Shown: positions 1 through 7,887, counted from the stretch's first letter. The stretch is DNA of 12,254 nucleotides from Baffinella frigidus (GCA_026770585.1 MU646631.1:240726-252979); one strand, 5' to 3'. Program-made: numbers and translations. Notes: generated by a model not told the origin, from the letters alone.

Positions 1-345
1 TACACCATACACCATACACCATACACCATACACCCTACACCCTACACCCTACACCCTACACCCTACACCCTACCTAACCCCTCAACCCTCAACCCTAAAA
101 CCGAAACCCTAAACCCGAACTCATTCACCCTACTCGTGTCATCCCCAAAAGAACTGACTCCTACACCCTACACCCTTCACTCTACACTCTACACTCCACG
201 CCCTGCAACCCCACACCCTACACCGTACACCATACACGTTACCCCGTACACCCTACCCCCTTCCCCATGCACCCTACACCTTATACTCTACAACCGGCAC
301 CCCTCTCCCCCAAACCTCAACCCCAACTTCTAAACCCCAAACCCT
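1..345. repeat. Degenerate telomere-like heptad tract, C-rich on the + strand
   Basis: The tract opens with about five TACACCA heptads followed by TACACCC heptads. It then decays into CCCTAAA, CCCTCAA, CCCTACA and CCGAAAC variants up to about 345. The 7-nt period and C-rich strand match an interstitial CCCTAAA telomere-type array with many variant units. It is followed by a pyrimidine-rich stretch ending in CCCCCACCAG at 427-436, which works as a splice acceptor for the downstream gene. The tract may therefore lie in a 5' intron or the 5' flank of that gene. Short open frames here (for example 136-333) are repeat translations. Confidence 0.8.
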
Positions 346-436
346 TTAGGTGTGTGTGAGGCGCTGTTGGCTGTCATTCGACACAGCGGTGTTGTGCTGC
401 GTTTTCAGCCTTGTTTGACTGTCTTTCCCCCACCAG

Positions 437-730
437 GGTGCATGCTGTCAGCGCCGGTGCCGACATCGACGAGGGGCTTTTCACGGCGTCGGTGTCTGGG
501 AGGCATGGCACCACGGAAGTGCCGGCAAAGCAACGGAGGAACGGTATCCCTGGTGAAGTCCGGCCGCTCCTGATGCACCGCCTCCCGTTCGAGTCCCCGG
601 CGTCGCTCTGGAATAGCTTGGCCCTCGAGTTTTCCGGCGATCCGCAGCTTTGCATGTCGCTCATGAACAAGATCCCCAGCGAACGGCAGCTTGGGAGCGC
701 GCGTGCTGCGGCGAAGCAGAAGCATTCCGG
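437..730 (+). CDS. Transposase exon 1 of the visible part (N-terminal region)
   Basis: The acceptor is a pyrimidine run ending CACCAG with G at 437. The donor GTGGGT is at 731, leaving two bases of a codon that the next exon completes to Gly. The frame is open throughout. The protein contains LLMHRLPFESPASLWNSLAL and ends in the basic stretch SARAAAKQKHSG. No conserved domain was recognised. There is no in-frame ATG near the start, so translation probably begins in an exon outside or early in the window. In-frame Met codons from about position 573 are possible internal starts. Confidence 0.5.
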
Positions 731-3675
731 GTGGGTGTGCTGCTCGATGGCAGAGTCACTGTATAGGACGGCGGCTTCTTCAGTTGAAATGAATGTAGTT
801 CAAGACGTCCATGTGTCGTTCTCCTTGCTAGCTCGCAGGAGTTCATCTGGTTTCGCGTAGTGCATATCCAAGTCCTGCATGTGAGGGTGTACATACTGTG
901 AAGCCTGCCCGCCTCGTTGCGGCTGGGTACATGAGGCAGATAGTGTCTGCTTGCCATGAGCGGTCACTCTCCAGCAGCGTGTGATGGCACAGCAATAGAT
1001 GGTTCGGTGCATCACATCGTGTTCGTTCCAACTGAATTTGTCTTGTTGGTGTGCATGTAGGGGTTGTTTCTGCAACATGTGACGATGCAGTCGTCCAGGT
1101 TTGGGACAACTAGGGCTTGCCTTTCGACCATCCAAGATGTTCTCTCCAATTCCGCACCAGTGTCTCATCTCCTTTCCCATCAACCAGGGCCCAGACCATC
1201 AAGACCGTGAGCGACCTCCGCGACTTCGCCGCCCGCCACCCCTTGCCGGCGGATCTGTCCACGGTCGCGCACGACCAACTCATCTGCCTCGATTTCTACG
1301 ATCTCCCTGACGAGAAGCTGGTCAACGGAGCTGCTGTGCCGGCGAGCTGGAGGAGGGGGATTCATTTCGTGCTCGACGCGGATGTCCAGCTGTCCATCGG
1401 CGAACAGGTACCCTAAACCCTAAACCCTAAACCCTCAACCCTAAACCCTCAGCCCTAAACCCCGAACCCTAACCCCTCAACCCCAAACCCTGAACCCCAA
1501 CCCCTGAACCCTCAACTCCAAACCCTAACCCCAAACCCTGAACCCTACACCCCAAACCCAAAACCACAACCCTAAACCTTGCAGTCGATGAGCAGGTCAC
1601 ATCCCTTGACCGAATTTCAGTGCCTGCATGTTTAACCAACTGTTACCGGAACAGGTTGTCGTCCGGTCTGGCCAGGGCTGGAAGGTCGCGACCGTGACCG
1701 CCCAGGACGAGCCTCTTCCGCCTGAGCCTTCTCCCTACGCGCGTCCTCGTCTTAAGTCCTCCGTGTCCATGGAGGTGCGGCCACTGGCCAAGCTGTTAGT
1801 ATTGCATTTCTTGCTGGCGCGCTGTCTGGCAGTGAGTGTTTTTACAGGCGATTTGGTGAGTGCGTGTTCACTGGCGATGCACGCAGTGCGAAACGCTTCT
1901 CGACGGTGCTCAACTTGGTGCTATCCTGTTTGGCAGGTGGCGGCCAAGGACCTGACGTACCGTGTCGACGCAGGCTGCAAGACTGCGGCCACCTCCCCGT
2001 TTGTCCCTGGCGAATCCATCGCGTCCATTACCCGTGCGCAAGGGGTTGTCATCACCTCTCGTTACCTCCTGGAGAACGCTGCTTCTGCGAGTGCAACATT
2101 TCGTGACGGCCTCGTTGCTGGCGTTGACGCCACCTTCAAGCTCAGTGACGAGAACTGGGTTGTGATTCCCTACGGTTTCAATGGTCTGCGAGCTGACAGG
2201 GGGGTCCTGAAGCGCAGTTTCCGCCCGTGGGGCTTCGGGTTCGCCAAGTCGGAGAGTGGGGCGTCCGTGTCGCGCACCTTGTCATCGGTGAAGCAGGCGG
2301 TCGAATCTCGGCTGCTCCAGGGCAGCGCGTTCGACGTCAAGGTGCGGTACTGACGGTGTCTGCATCCGTACCTAGCTTTCTGCATTTTCCCCCTTTCTGC
2401 CCCTGTTTCTACCTGGTCTTGTGGTGTCAGACCCAGGGTTGCCCACTGGTCCCCCTCCGGTCGAAGGGTTGTAGGACCATTATGAGGCAGGGGCGCATGC
2501 GGAGGCAATGGTACAAATGCAGTCGTATCTGAAGGGGGAGGCTGTACCTGCGCAGGGCTTCAACGTGGATGCAGGTTTGGCAATCGGCTGCGGGGTGTTG
2601 GACTCGTACCCTGCGGCCGAGCTGGAGCAGTGCTGGTATCATGTCGCGAAACGGGGGGACGCACTGGAATCCCTCTTCCTCAACCCTGCGCCTCGCCCTG
2701 GGATTCCTGGGTCTGGGTTTCCCCACTTTCGATCGATTTTCGCCAGCATGCACCTCTGCCGAACGTTGGAACAGTTTCTGGCCGTGGCCGCACATTTGAA
2801 AGAGCTCCTGACCGCAACTGGCGAGCCGCGGGTGGCCCAGGTGTTTGACGAGCAGTTCATATCCTCGCCCACCAAGCATCGCTGGTTCTGCGCTGCGGGC
2901 GGAGCGCCAGGAAAGCAGATCCCCGACACCCTCCTCCTGAATCCTGGACCCTGAGCTGCCTCCGTGACCCCTGCGGCCCGGCACAGGTCCCGGTGACCCG
3001 ACCAACAACCCCCAGGAGTCGTTCCACGGCTTCCTGAAGAAACACTCCACGCTGTTCCGTGGCCGCCAAACACACGCTCAGCTGCTGGGCGACAGCTTCC
3101 CCAAACTGCTTCGTTTGGTGCACGTAGGACCCTTTCCCTGGCACCCTGGCACTGCTAGTTGAAAGTATACAGCGCCAGACACTGAGTGCATGATCCTTGC
3201 TGACACTGCAATCCGCTCGGACACGTGACATCGCTGACCTCGTGAGCAGGTCAAGGAGACGGCGCGACACTGGGTGGACGAGACGGGCGGACCGGACACC
3301 ATGTTTGTCCCAGCGGGTACTCTCCCAACCATGGTTTGTTGAGGTGGGATCTGTGTTTGTGAGAGGCGGTTGTTACCCAAGCTGTTCCCAACATGCGACT
3401 GACAGACCCTCCCCTGGGAAGGTGTTCGCAAGGCTGCGCAGGAATACTGGCGCCAGGGCGCCGAGGCGACGAACAGGACGCTGTGGTTGCTTGAACCTGC
3501 AACAGACGTCTCGGTGACCATGTACACCAACAGCCGGAGCTTCGACAACGGCGTCTTCGAGCTTGTTGCAGTCTCGAGTCGGAAACAGAGACGGGGACGT
3601 GCTACCAGCTATCGGCAAAAGAGAAAGAACACAACAGGAAGAGGATTCAGCAGGTACCTCAACTGCTCGAATCAG

Positions 3676-3714
<39 letters not shown>

Positions 3715-4481
3715 AGCGAGCGAGAGCGAGTGACATAGACAGATGTATATATAGAGAGAGAAAGAGAGAGAGAGAGACCTATATATATATATATGTATGT
3801 ATATATATATAAAGAGAGAGAGAGAGACATGTTGGGAGAGAGAGAGGGGAGGGGGGAGAGAAAGAGAGAGAGAGAGAGAGAGAAGGAAAAAAAGGGATAA
3901 AGAGAGAGAGCAAGAAGTAGATGTCTGGCACTCAACGGATGAAGGCTCGGCATTGTGACAGATTGACTGCACGCGACCGGGGCAGAGTGCAGAGGTGAAA
4001 ACAACAATAGCCTCCCCGTGACTTACGCTCGTCACCTCACGTGGCGCAGGAAGCTGAGATGGCCGAGGAGGACTCGGACACTGACAGCGACGAGCTGGAC
4101 CAGCTCGCGGCGGAAGAGAATGAACGCCTCATGCGGAGCAAAAAGGGGTGGGAACGACAGGAAGGTGCCGTGGGTTACCGGCTTCGGAACGAGAGACGCC
4201 GCGCGCAGGAGGGCAACGTGCTGGGGCAAGGCATCGCCGACACCATCAACGACTTCGTTGTTGCGGAGTGGAGGTGGCTGCGGAACACTCCCCACTGGCA
4301 TCCGAAAAGGGTCGGGGGGGTAGTGGACTGCCCGGATCACGAGACCGTAGCGGAGTTGTGGAAGAGAGACACGGACCTGGGGCGAACGCTGTTCACTAGC
4401 CAGCAGAAGAAGAAGGTTACCGAGTTCTTGAAAAAAATAGTGCAGAGGGTGGGGAAGTGGGAGGAAGGGAATGAGCGATGA
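437..4481 (+). CDS. MULE-type (Mutator-like) DDE transposase, multi-exon, 5' end open
   Basis: The best model joins 437-730, 1188-1407, 1655-1798, 1937-2341, 2487-2910, 2987-3117, 3250-3316, 3422-3729 and 4050-4481, about 800 residues with consistent phases. The catalytic core is recognisable. The first Asp is in GVDATFKL (codon 2126-2128). The second Asp is in FNVDAGLA (2568-2570), followed by the MULE CxxH signature CWYH (Cys 2631-2633, His 2640-2642). The catalytic Glu is in TNNPQESFHGFLK (3016-3018). Spacings are about 99 and 124 residues. In this family the protein cuts and pastes DNA between terminal inverted repeats. No SWIM zinc finger (CxC...CxH) is seen after the core, and no FLYWCH or WRKY-like finger is seen before it. 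No in-frame ATG opens the first exon, so an upstream exon is probably missing. The family call is strong. The exact exon boundaries are inference, especially the 2910/2987 junction (GA donor) and the 3729/4050 junction. Confidence 0.72.
1188..1407 (+). CDS. Transposase exon 2
   Basis: The acceptor CAACCAG is followed by G at 1188, and the donor GTACCC is at 1408 in phase 0. The protein has SDLRDFAARHPLPADLST, then a hydrophobic/acidic stretch around LICLDFYDLPDEKLV and IHFVLDADVQLSI. This resembles the pre-catalytic part of protist MULE proteins in general character only. The phase matches exon 1 exactly (2+1 bases). The donor sits directly against the CCCTAAA repeat that fills the following intron. 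Confidence 0.5.
1408..1580 (+). repeat. Telomere-like CCCTAAA repeat inside a transposase intron
   Basis: From the donor onward there are near-perfect CCCTAAA heptads, then CCCTCAA, CCCCAAA and CCCTGAA variants up to about 1580. The repeat occupies most of the intron modelled as 1408-1654. The intron ends CCGGAACAG before G at 1655. That acceptor keeps phase 0 with the upstream exon, joining GEQ to VVVRSGQGW. An earlier AG at 1584 leads into frames that close at 1607 or soon after, so 1655 is preferred. Confidence 0.65.
1655..1798 (+). CDS. Transposase exon 3
   Basis: The open frame runs from VVVRSGQGWKVATV through a proline-rich segment (EPLPPEPSPYARPRLK) to MEVRPLAKLL. The phase-0 donor is GTATTG at 1799. 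The next 138 bases stay open in the same frame, so retention of that intron would not break the protein. A gap before the phase-0 acceptor TTGGCAG/G at 1936/1937 is preferred because the intervening translation is Cys-rich and unlike the flanks. The function is not separately recognisable. Confidence 0.45.
1937..2341 (+). CDS. Transposase exon 4, carrying the first catalytic Asp
   Basis: A 135-codon open exon. The last half contains the MULE entry motif: GVDATFKL, then WVVIPYGFNGLR, then a WGFGFAKSESGASV stretch. This matches the family layout of D-x-TFK, a hydrophobic strand and an (A/G)F..S.E motif. The Asp codon is 2126-2128. The donor GTGCGG at 2342 is phase 0; an in-frame TGA follows at 2351 if the intron is not removed. 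Confidence 0.7.
2487..2910 (+). CDS. Transposase exon 5, second catalytic Asp and CxxH motif
   Basis: The best acceptor is TATGAG/G at 2486/2487 (phase 0); the nearby GGCAG/G at 2490 does not keep phase. The exon contains FNVDAGLAIGCGVLDSYP, then AELEQCWYHVAKR, which is the second Asp with the CxxH pair typical of MULE DDE domains. It then has FRSIFASMHLCRTLEQFLAV and DEQFISSPTKHRWFCAAGGAPG. The exon end at 2910 is inferred from phase and homology: no GT occurs between about 2887 and 2962, and the frame closes at 2952. Confidence 0.62.
2987..3117 (+). CDS. Transposase exon 6, catalytic Glu motif
   Basis: The acceptor GGCACAG is followed by G at 2987. The exon reads GPGDPTNNPQESFHGFLKK. The TNN..ES(F)...LK block is the family's third acidic motif (Glu codon 3016-3018). 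It continues through RGRQTHAQLLGDSFPKLLRL. Two phase-0 donors are possible, GTGCAC at 3118 and GTAGGA at 3124; they differ by two codons. Confidence 0.65.
3250..3316 (+). CDS. Transposase exon 7 (67 nt)
   Basis: A short exon between CGTGAGCAG/G and the donor GTACTC at 3317. It encodes VKETARHWVDETGGPDTMFV followed by PA. Phases fit on both sides (0 in, 1 out), and the split Gly codon is completed at 3422. Retaining the following intron would end the protein at a TGA about 30 bases downstream. Confidence 0.5.
3422..3729 (+). CDS. Transposase exon 8, C-terminal region; 3' end uncertain
   Basis: The acceptor is CTGGGAAG/G at 3421/3422. The clear part reads VRKAAQEYWRQGAEATNRTL, then VTMYTNSRSFDNGVFELVAV. 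After about 3580 the translation is basic (SSRKQRRGR) and then enters the (GA)n tract as Arg-Glu repeats. The GTGACA donor at 3730 is phase 0 and would join exon 9 in frame, but GTTGCA and GTCTCG in the ELVAV region are also phase 0 and would skip the basic and Arg-Glu segment. GTACCT at 3654 does not keep phase. Confidence 0.45.
3675..3910. repeat. (GA)n / (TA)n simple-sequence tract
   Basis: Long (GA)n runs are interrupted by two blocks of (TA)n at about 3745-3811 and by short unique spacers. On the - strand the tract gives a (CT)n frame of Leu-Ser repeats that is not a gene. It sits in or next to the last intron of the transposase gene, on the purine-rich coding strand, and may be an expanded microsatellite. 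Confidence 0.9.
4050..4481 (+). CDS. Last transposase exon (or separate acidic ORF starting 4059)
   Basis: The acceptor TGGCGCAG/G is at 4049/4050, and the frame is open to TGA at 4479-4481. It encodes a highly acidic start (MAEEDSDTDSDELDQLAAEE), then an amphipathic basic/Trp-rich region with GIADTINDFVVAEWRWL, and a Lys-rich end (TSQQKKKVTEFLKKIVQRVG). No domain was recognised. I treat it as the C-terminal tail of the transposase because the phase allows it and there is no other promoter-sized gap. It could also be an independent small protein from ATG 4059. Confidence 0.45.
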   Translation, partial: EAEMAEEDSDTDSDELDQLAAEENERLMRSKKGWERQEGAVGYRLRNERRRAQEGNVLGQGIADTINDFVVAEWRWLRNTPHWHPKRVGGVVDCPDHETVAELWKRDTDLGRTLFTSQQKKKVTEFLKKIVQRVGKWEEGNER

Positions 4482-4794
4482 CGGGGAGGAACGTGAGTTA
4501 GTACTTGCCATGGGCAAACGTGCGTGAGCAGGGGGTACGGGCGGGGGGGTGGTGGTATTGTGACAGAGGGGGAGTAAATTGTGCTCGTCGACTGTGTGAG
4601 TGTTGGTGAGCACAGGTGTTGCGGTGGCGAGCGCGACGTGACAATATCACTGTTGTGCTCGAGTACAGGTACATACATGTAGGATGAGAGATACGGGGAC
4701 CAGTCACGGGTTACAGGTCATGGATGGCATGCCAACATACAACAGTTCACTTGCCAAGGCCACGGTTCGAGCGGCAATTGAACAGCTCCTTTGG
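4482..4794. other. 3' flank of the transposase gene, no gene seen
   Basis: A G-rich, open-frame-poor stretch. GTGAGTTAG at 4491 looks like a consensus splice donor but lies after the TGA at 4479. No polyadenylation signal, inverted repeat matching the 5' side, or RNA gene was recognised. Confidence 0.4.
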
Positions 4795-5312
4795 ATCAGG
4801 TTTTGGGTTTCGGGTTCAGGGTTGAGGGTTGAGGGTTCAAGGTTGAGGGTGTAGGGTTCAGGGTTGAGGCATGAGGGTTTAGGGTTTAGGTTTTGGGTTG
4901 GAGGGTTTAGGGTTTAGGTTTGAGGGTTTAGGGTCTAGGTTTTAGAGTTGAGGGTTCATGGTTTGGGGTTTAGGATTGAGGGTGTAGGATTTGGGGTTAA
5001 GGGTTTGGGGTGTATGGTTTGGGGTTGAGGGTTGAGGATTTTGAGTTTTGAGTTTAGGGTTTAGGGATTGTGATTAGTTTTGGGGGATTGGGGTTTAGGG
5101 TTTGGGGTTTGGGGTCGAAGGTTTAGGGATTAGGGTTTAAGGTTTATGGCTTAGGGTCTAGGATTCGGGGTTTATGGTATATGTTTTCGGGTTGAGCGTT
5201 TATGGGTTGTGGTTCAGGGTTTAGGGATCAGGGTTTAGGGTTTAGGGTTCAGGGTTCAGGGTTTAGGGATAAGGGTCAAGGGATTGGGGTTTAGGGTTTA
5301 GGGGTTGGGGTG
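4795..5312. repeat. Degenerate telomere-like TTTAGGG tract, G-rich on the + strand
   Basis: About 500 bases of GGGTTTAGGG, GGGTTGAGG, GGGTTTTGG and related heptad variants. Its strand is opposite to the tracts at 1-345 and 1408-1580. Sequence decay is uniform, without a long perfect run, so this is an old interstitial array and not a working chromosome end. Confidence 0.85.
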
Positions 5313-6060
5313 TCAGCCTGCGTGAGGGCGTTTTCACCTATTCGGTTAAAATATGGACCTCCCCGCCATATTCTGAAGAGTGCACCATATGTTTTTGCGT
5401 AGAAATGGGTACCCTGGACCTACAAAAAGACCCCACCGGCCATATGTCAAGAGGTTGGTACAGCCTATTGGGCTGTACCCCCGAAAACTCAATAATCGGC
5501 CAAAATAGTCCCTGCTGGTAAAAGCTGTTTCGAAAATGGCGCTGGAGGGAAAGTTTGGGCAGAAAACGCCTCATATTTTTGGCCTAGGAGTCTCAATTAA
5601 TTCATTCTTATGTGAATCGATACCCAAATCAAGGCGATCGGACCATTATTGATCATTTGGTGCTAACATTTTCATAGTATGCACGCTAAGTGGATATCCA
5701 GGGACTTACCACAGGGAACTTGGGTGATGAAATGGGATTGGGGTGACCAAAACTCCACGAGACTTGGTTAGAGGTCCTGATGGGGGTAAAATCACATGGG
5801 AAACGCTGAAACGAGGTCTAAACATGTCCCAGGACACTTTATCGAGGAGCTCCTGGGAGGGTGTTTGCTTGTGTGGGGGCGTTTGTGGCAAATGGAAGCC
5901 ACCAATCAAAATTGGACAGATATAAGTGCCTTGCAGCAGGGGCGTCAAGGTAACAGTCCCTGACCATGGTCAGTGACACCCATTGCATCGATCGCAACAC
6001 CAGAACGCATAGGCTACAGGACCAAAATCTGCTCTGAGTGGCAACAGTTCTGTGCACTTG
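5313..6060. other. Unassigned region, no recognisable gene
   Basis: Composition shifts to about even AT/GC. Open frames are short (5338-5574 on -, 5743-5925 on +) and contain no recognised motif. A hairpin lies at 5457-5479 (stem GGTACAGCC/GGCTGTACC) and a perfect 14-bp palindrome CTGACCATGGTCAG at 5960-5973. It may be a decayed mobile element or intergenic DNA. Confidence 0.4.
5457..5479. repeat. Short hairpin, 9-bp stem
   Basis: GGTACAGCC at 5457-5465 pairs with GGCTGTACC at 5471-5479 across a 5-base loop. No T run follows on either strand, so a terminator reading is not supported. Confidence 0.5.
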
Positions 6061-6735
6061 GTTGGAATAATGCTCAATGATGTTGCACGGAATCCTGCGC
6101 ACAACAACCGCCGCCGAGCCGCCTGATGGCCCCGACAGGCCGTCATCCACACTTTCGAAACTGGGTTGTGCCTCGGTTAGTGCCTTGCCTCCGCCAAGCT
6201 GTTCGCCAGTCCTCCCTCGTGGAGGTTCTAGCAAGAGACACATGCGAAAAGGGATATCAGCCGCCAAATAGCCCTGACAAGCGACGCTAGCACCACCCAC
6301 TGCCACGAAAGGCCGTGCCTGACCCTCACAAAGCTCGTGTGTGCCTTGCGCGGCTCCCTGCATGCTCCCCGCCACCCTCCTGTCTTCCTCCGCGGAGGGT
6401 TCTGAAAGGGATGTTTCAGGAGGGGGAAAAGAGACGCCAAACAGCCCAGAAGGGCGGTGCCGACCGCCCCGCTGGCCAGAACAGGCTGGGGAGGGTTCAT
6501 GCCAAGTGCATCCAGCCAATGGAACAGCTCCTCTACGCGCCCTGCCTCGCTGCAGCCCTTCTTTCGCTGCTGTAGAAAGGGATTTTGAAGGACTTGGAAA
6601 ACAGCTGCCAACCAGCCCAGAGAGGTAGTGCCAACCGGGCCACCGGCCACGACAGGCCGGGGAGGGTTCATGCCAAGGGCACGCAGCCATTGGAACAACT
6701 CCTCCTCGCCCCCTGGCACCCTCCCGCCCCTTTCC
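6060..6735. repeat. Diverged ~171-bp tandem repeat, three to four units
   Basis: Blocks ending near 6735, 6560, 6395 and 6224 share order and wording. GGGGAGGGTTCATGCCAAG, the C/AGCCA(A/T)TGGAAC block and the GAGGTTCT-type joint recur at intervals of about 171-174. The two right-hand units are clearly similar, the third is recognisable, and the fourth (leftmost) is faint. On the - strand one frame stays open across the first units (6228-6719) and gives a repeated peptide with EELF.WL and ALGMNPP blocks. Differences between units are spread over all three codon positions, which argues against strong protein constraint. Confidence 0.6.
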
Positions 6736-6744
6736 CCGATGAAA

Positions 6745-6788
6745 CACCCCTACTCAGTAAAGTTGTCACCCCTACTCAGTAAAGTTGT
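6745..6788. repeat. Perfect 22-bp tandem duplication
   Basis: CACCCCTACTCAGTAAAGTTGT at 6745-6766 is repeated exactly and without a spacer at 6767-6788. It separates the ~171-bp repeat block from the zinc-finger gene and looks recent, because there are no mismatches. Confidence 0.85.
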
Positions 6789-6886
6789 TTTTTCGAAAAG
6801 ACCGTGGAAGCACGTTTGACCAGTCCAAGGGTCTATCATTCTATCCCCCTGACCAGTCCATCAAGTTTGGTCAGTTGCCCGTTGCG

Positions 6887-7591
6887 ATGGCGTCCGCTCC
6901 GAGTGATCTCCCGCAGTCTCGGCTCGGGTTTGTGTGCAGCCAGCTAGGGTGGAAGGCACGCTACGAAGACCTGAGCCACTGGGGCGACATTCACTCCATC
7001 CAGGGAGAGGTGCGCCACGCTGAACCACTGACCAGAACTGCCTGGCTTCTTCGTGAGATCTGCGATCGGCACCAGCCCTGACGGTGTCGGCACCAGCCCT
7101 GACGCCCATGATGGCTTGCTCTTGCAGGAGGTCAAGGACCATCCCCTGTACAAGACCAAACGGTGTCATTACCAGGAGACGACGTTCGACGGCTGCACCC
7201 GCCGCGACACGTGCGTGTCCATCCAAGCTTCGTGCCAGCTCCGCAAAAGATGCGCCCACCCTCGAGCAATGGCGAAAGCAACGACACGTGATGTTGAGCT
7301 CTGCCTGCACATGGGCAGGCATCTGTGTTCTCAGTGCTTGCCTGTCTGCTCACAGTTCAACTCTGCCGCAGGTGCATCTTCGCGCACACTGAGGAGGAGC
7401 TGCGCCCGGCCCCTGATGCGGACCAGCACTACTCTTTCAGGTCCTTGATGTTCTTGAGTCTTGATGTGATCAGAAAGGAAGCATGGCCTTTCTACAGAAC
7501 CAGTTCCTGTGTCCGCCTATGCTGGGAGCTCGAAGAACCTAACGGACCTAAAAGTGCAGCGGAACTCAGCAGTCAGATGTCACGGTGGTGA
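6887..7591 (+). CDS. Small CCCH-type zinc-finger protein, three exons
   Basis: The model joins 6887-7009, 7128-7210 and 7372-7591 (141 residues). Exon 2 carries DHPLYKTKRCHYQETTFDGC, the usual 'YKT..C' lead-in of tandem CCCH RNA-binding fingers. Exon 3 begins CIFAHTEEELRPAPDADQH. Splicing yields C-x9-C-x5-C-x3-H (C..C-TRRDT-C-IFA-H) plus the typical EEELR tail. CCCH proteins usually bind mRNA and control its decay or translation. Donors are GTGCGC at 7010 and GTGCGT at 7211; acceptors are TTGCAG/G at 7127 and CCGCAG/G at 7371, with phases 0 and 2. The first in-frame ATG (6887) is used, but the frame is open back to about 6785, so an upstream exon is possible. Only one finger is present. The C-terminus after HYSF may be read-through of a further donor (GTCCTT after TTTCAG at about 7440). 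It could be a complete small gene or a fragment. Confidence 0.62.
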
Positions 7592-7760
7592 CCGTGGGTC
7601 CAAGGGATAGACAGGCCTACTGTAGGACCACCGGAGGGCTATAAGCGATGTAACCCTGCAGGGGCGTCGACAGAGGTCATGCGTTTGACTATGAATGTAG
7701 ACTGTACAGTGCACCGAACTCCGGATGTTGGGTGTCTTGCTCTTAAGACTAGCCCTGCTG
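7592..7760. other. Intergenic, short palindromes only
   Basis: Contains the palindromes CCTACTGTAGG and ACTGTACAGT, and a partial copy (GGATGTTGGGTGTCTTGC, 7723-7740) of the direct repeat found at 7939 and 8066. No gene is seen. Confidence 0.45.
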
Positions 7761-7887
7761 TACAGGGGTACATGAACCTCGCTAATAAGAAACAGCCCCC
7801 CCCTTAGGAACCTACAGTAGGCCTATGCCTAGGGCCCTATGCTGGTCCTAGGTGGGTTCGCTTTCTTATGAGCGAGGTACCCCTATA
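7761..7887. mobile_element. Foldback (MITE-like) element, family 1, copy 1
   Basis: The left arm TACAGGGGTAC...CTCGCTAATAAGAAA is mirrored by TTTCTTATGAGCGAGGTACCCCTATA on the right, with a few mismatches and a small insertion in the left arm. The interior holds CCTACAGTAGG and CCTAGG blocks and has no coding capacity. The same terminal sequence defines copy 2 at 8389-8513. Confidence 0.7.

Noticed and set aside
136-333. Plus-strand ORF of 65 codons in the C-rich repeat
   Set aside because: It translates degenerate heptads into Thr/Pro/Tyr-rich repeats and has no independent coding signal.
374-725. Minus-strand ORFs opposite transposase exon 1
   Set aside because: They overlap a plus-strand exon with better splice and phase support; no motif was recognised.
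3373-4035. 220-codon minus-strand ORF
   Set aside because: Most of it is Leu-Ser and Tyr-Ile repeats from the (CT)n/(TA)n tract; the rest overlaps transposase exon 8.
4795-5312. A functional chromosome end
   Set aside because: The heptads are heavily mutated and are followed by several kilobases of other sequence on both sides.
5839-6747. 302-codon minus-strand ORF, the longest in the window
   Set aside because: It runs through the ~171-bp tandem repeat and unrelated sequence, changes register against the repeat units, and shows no recognisable domain.
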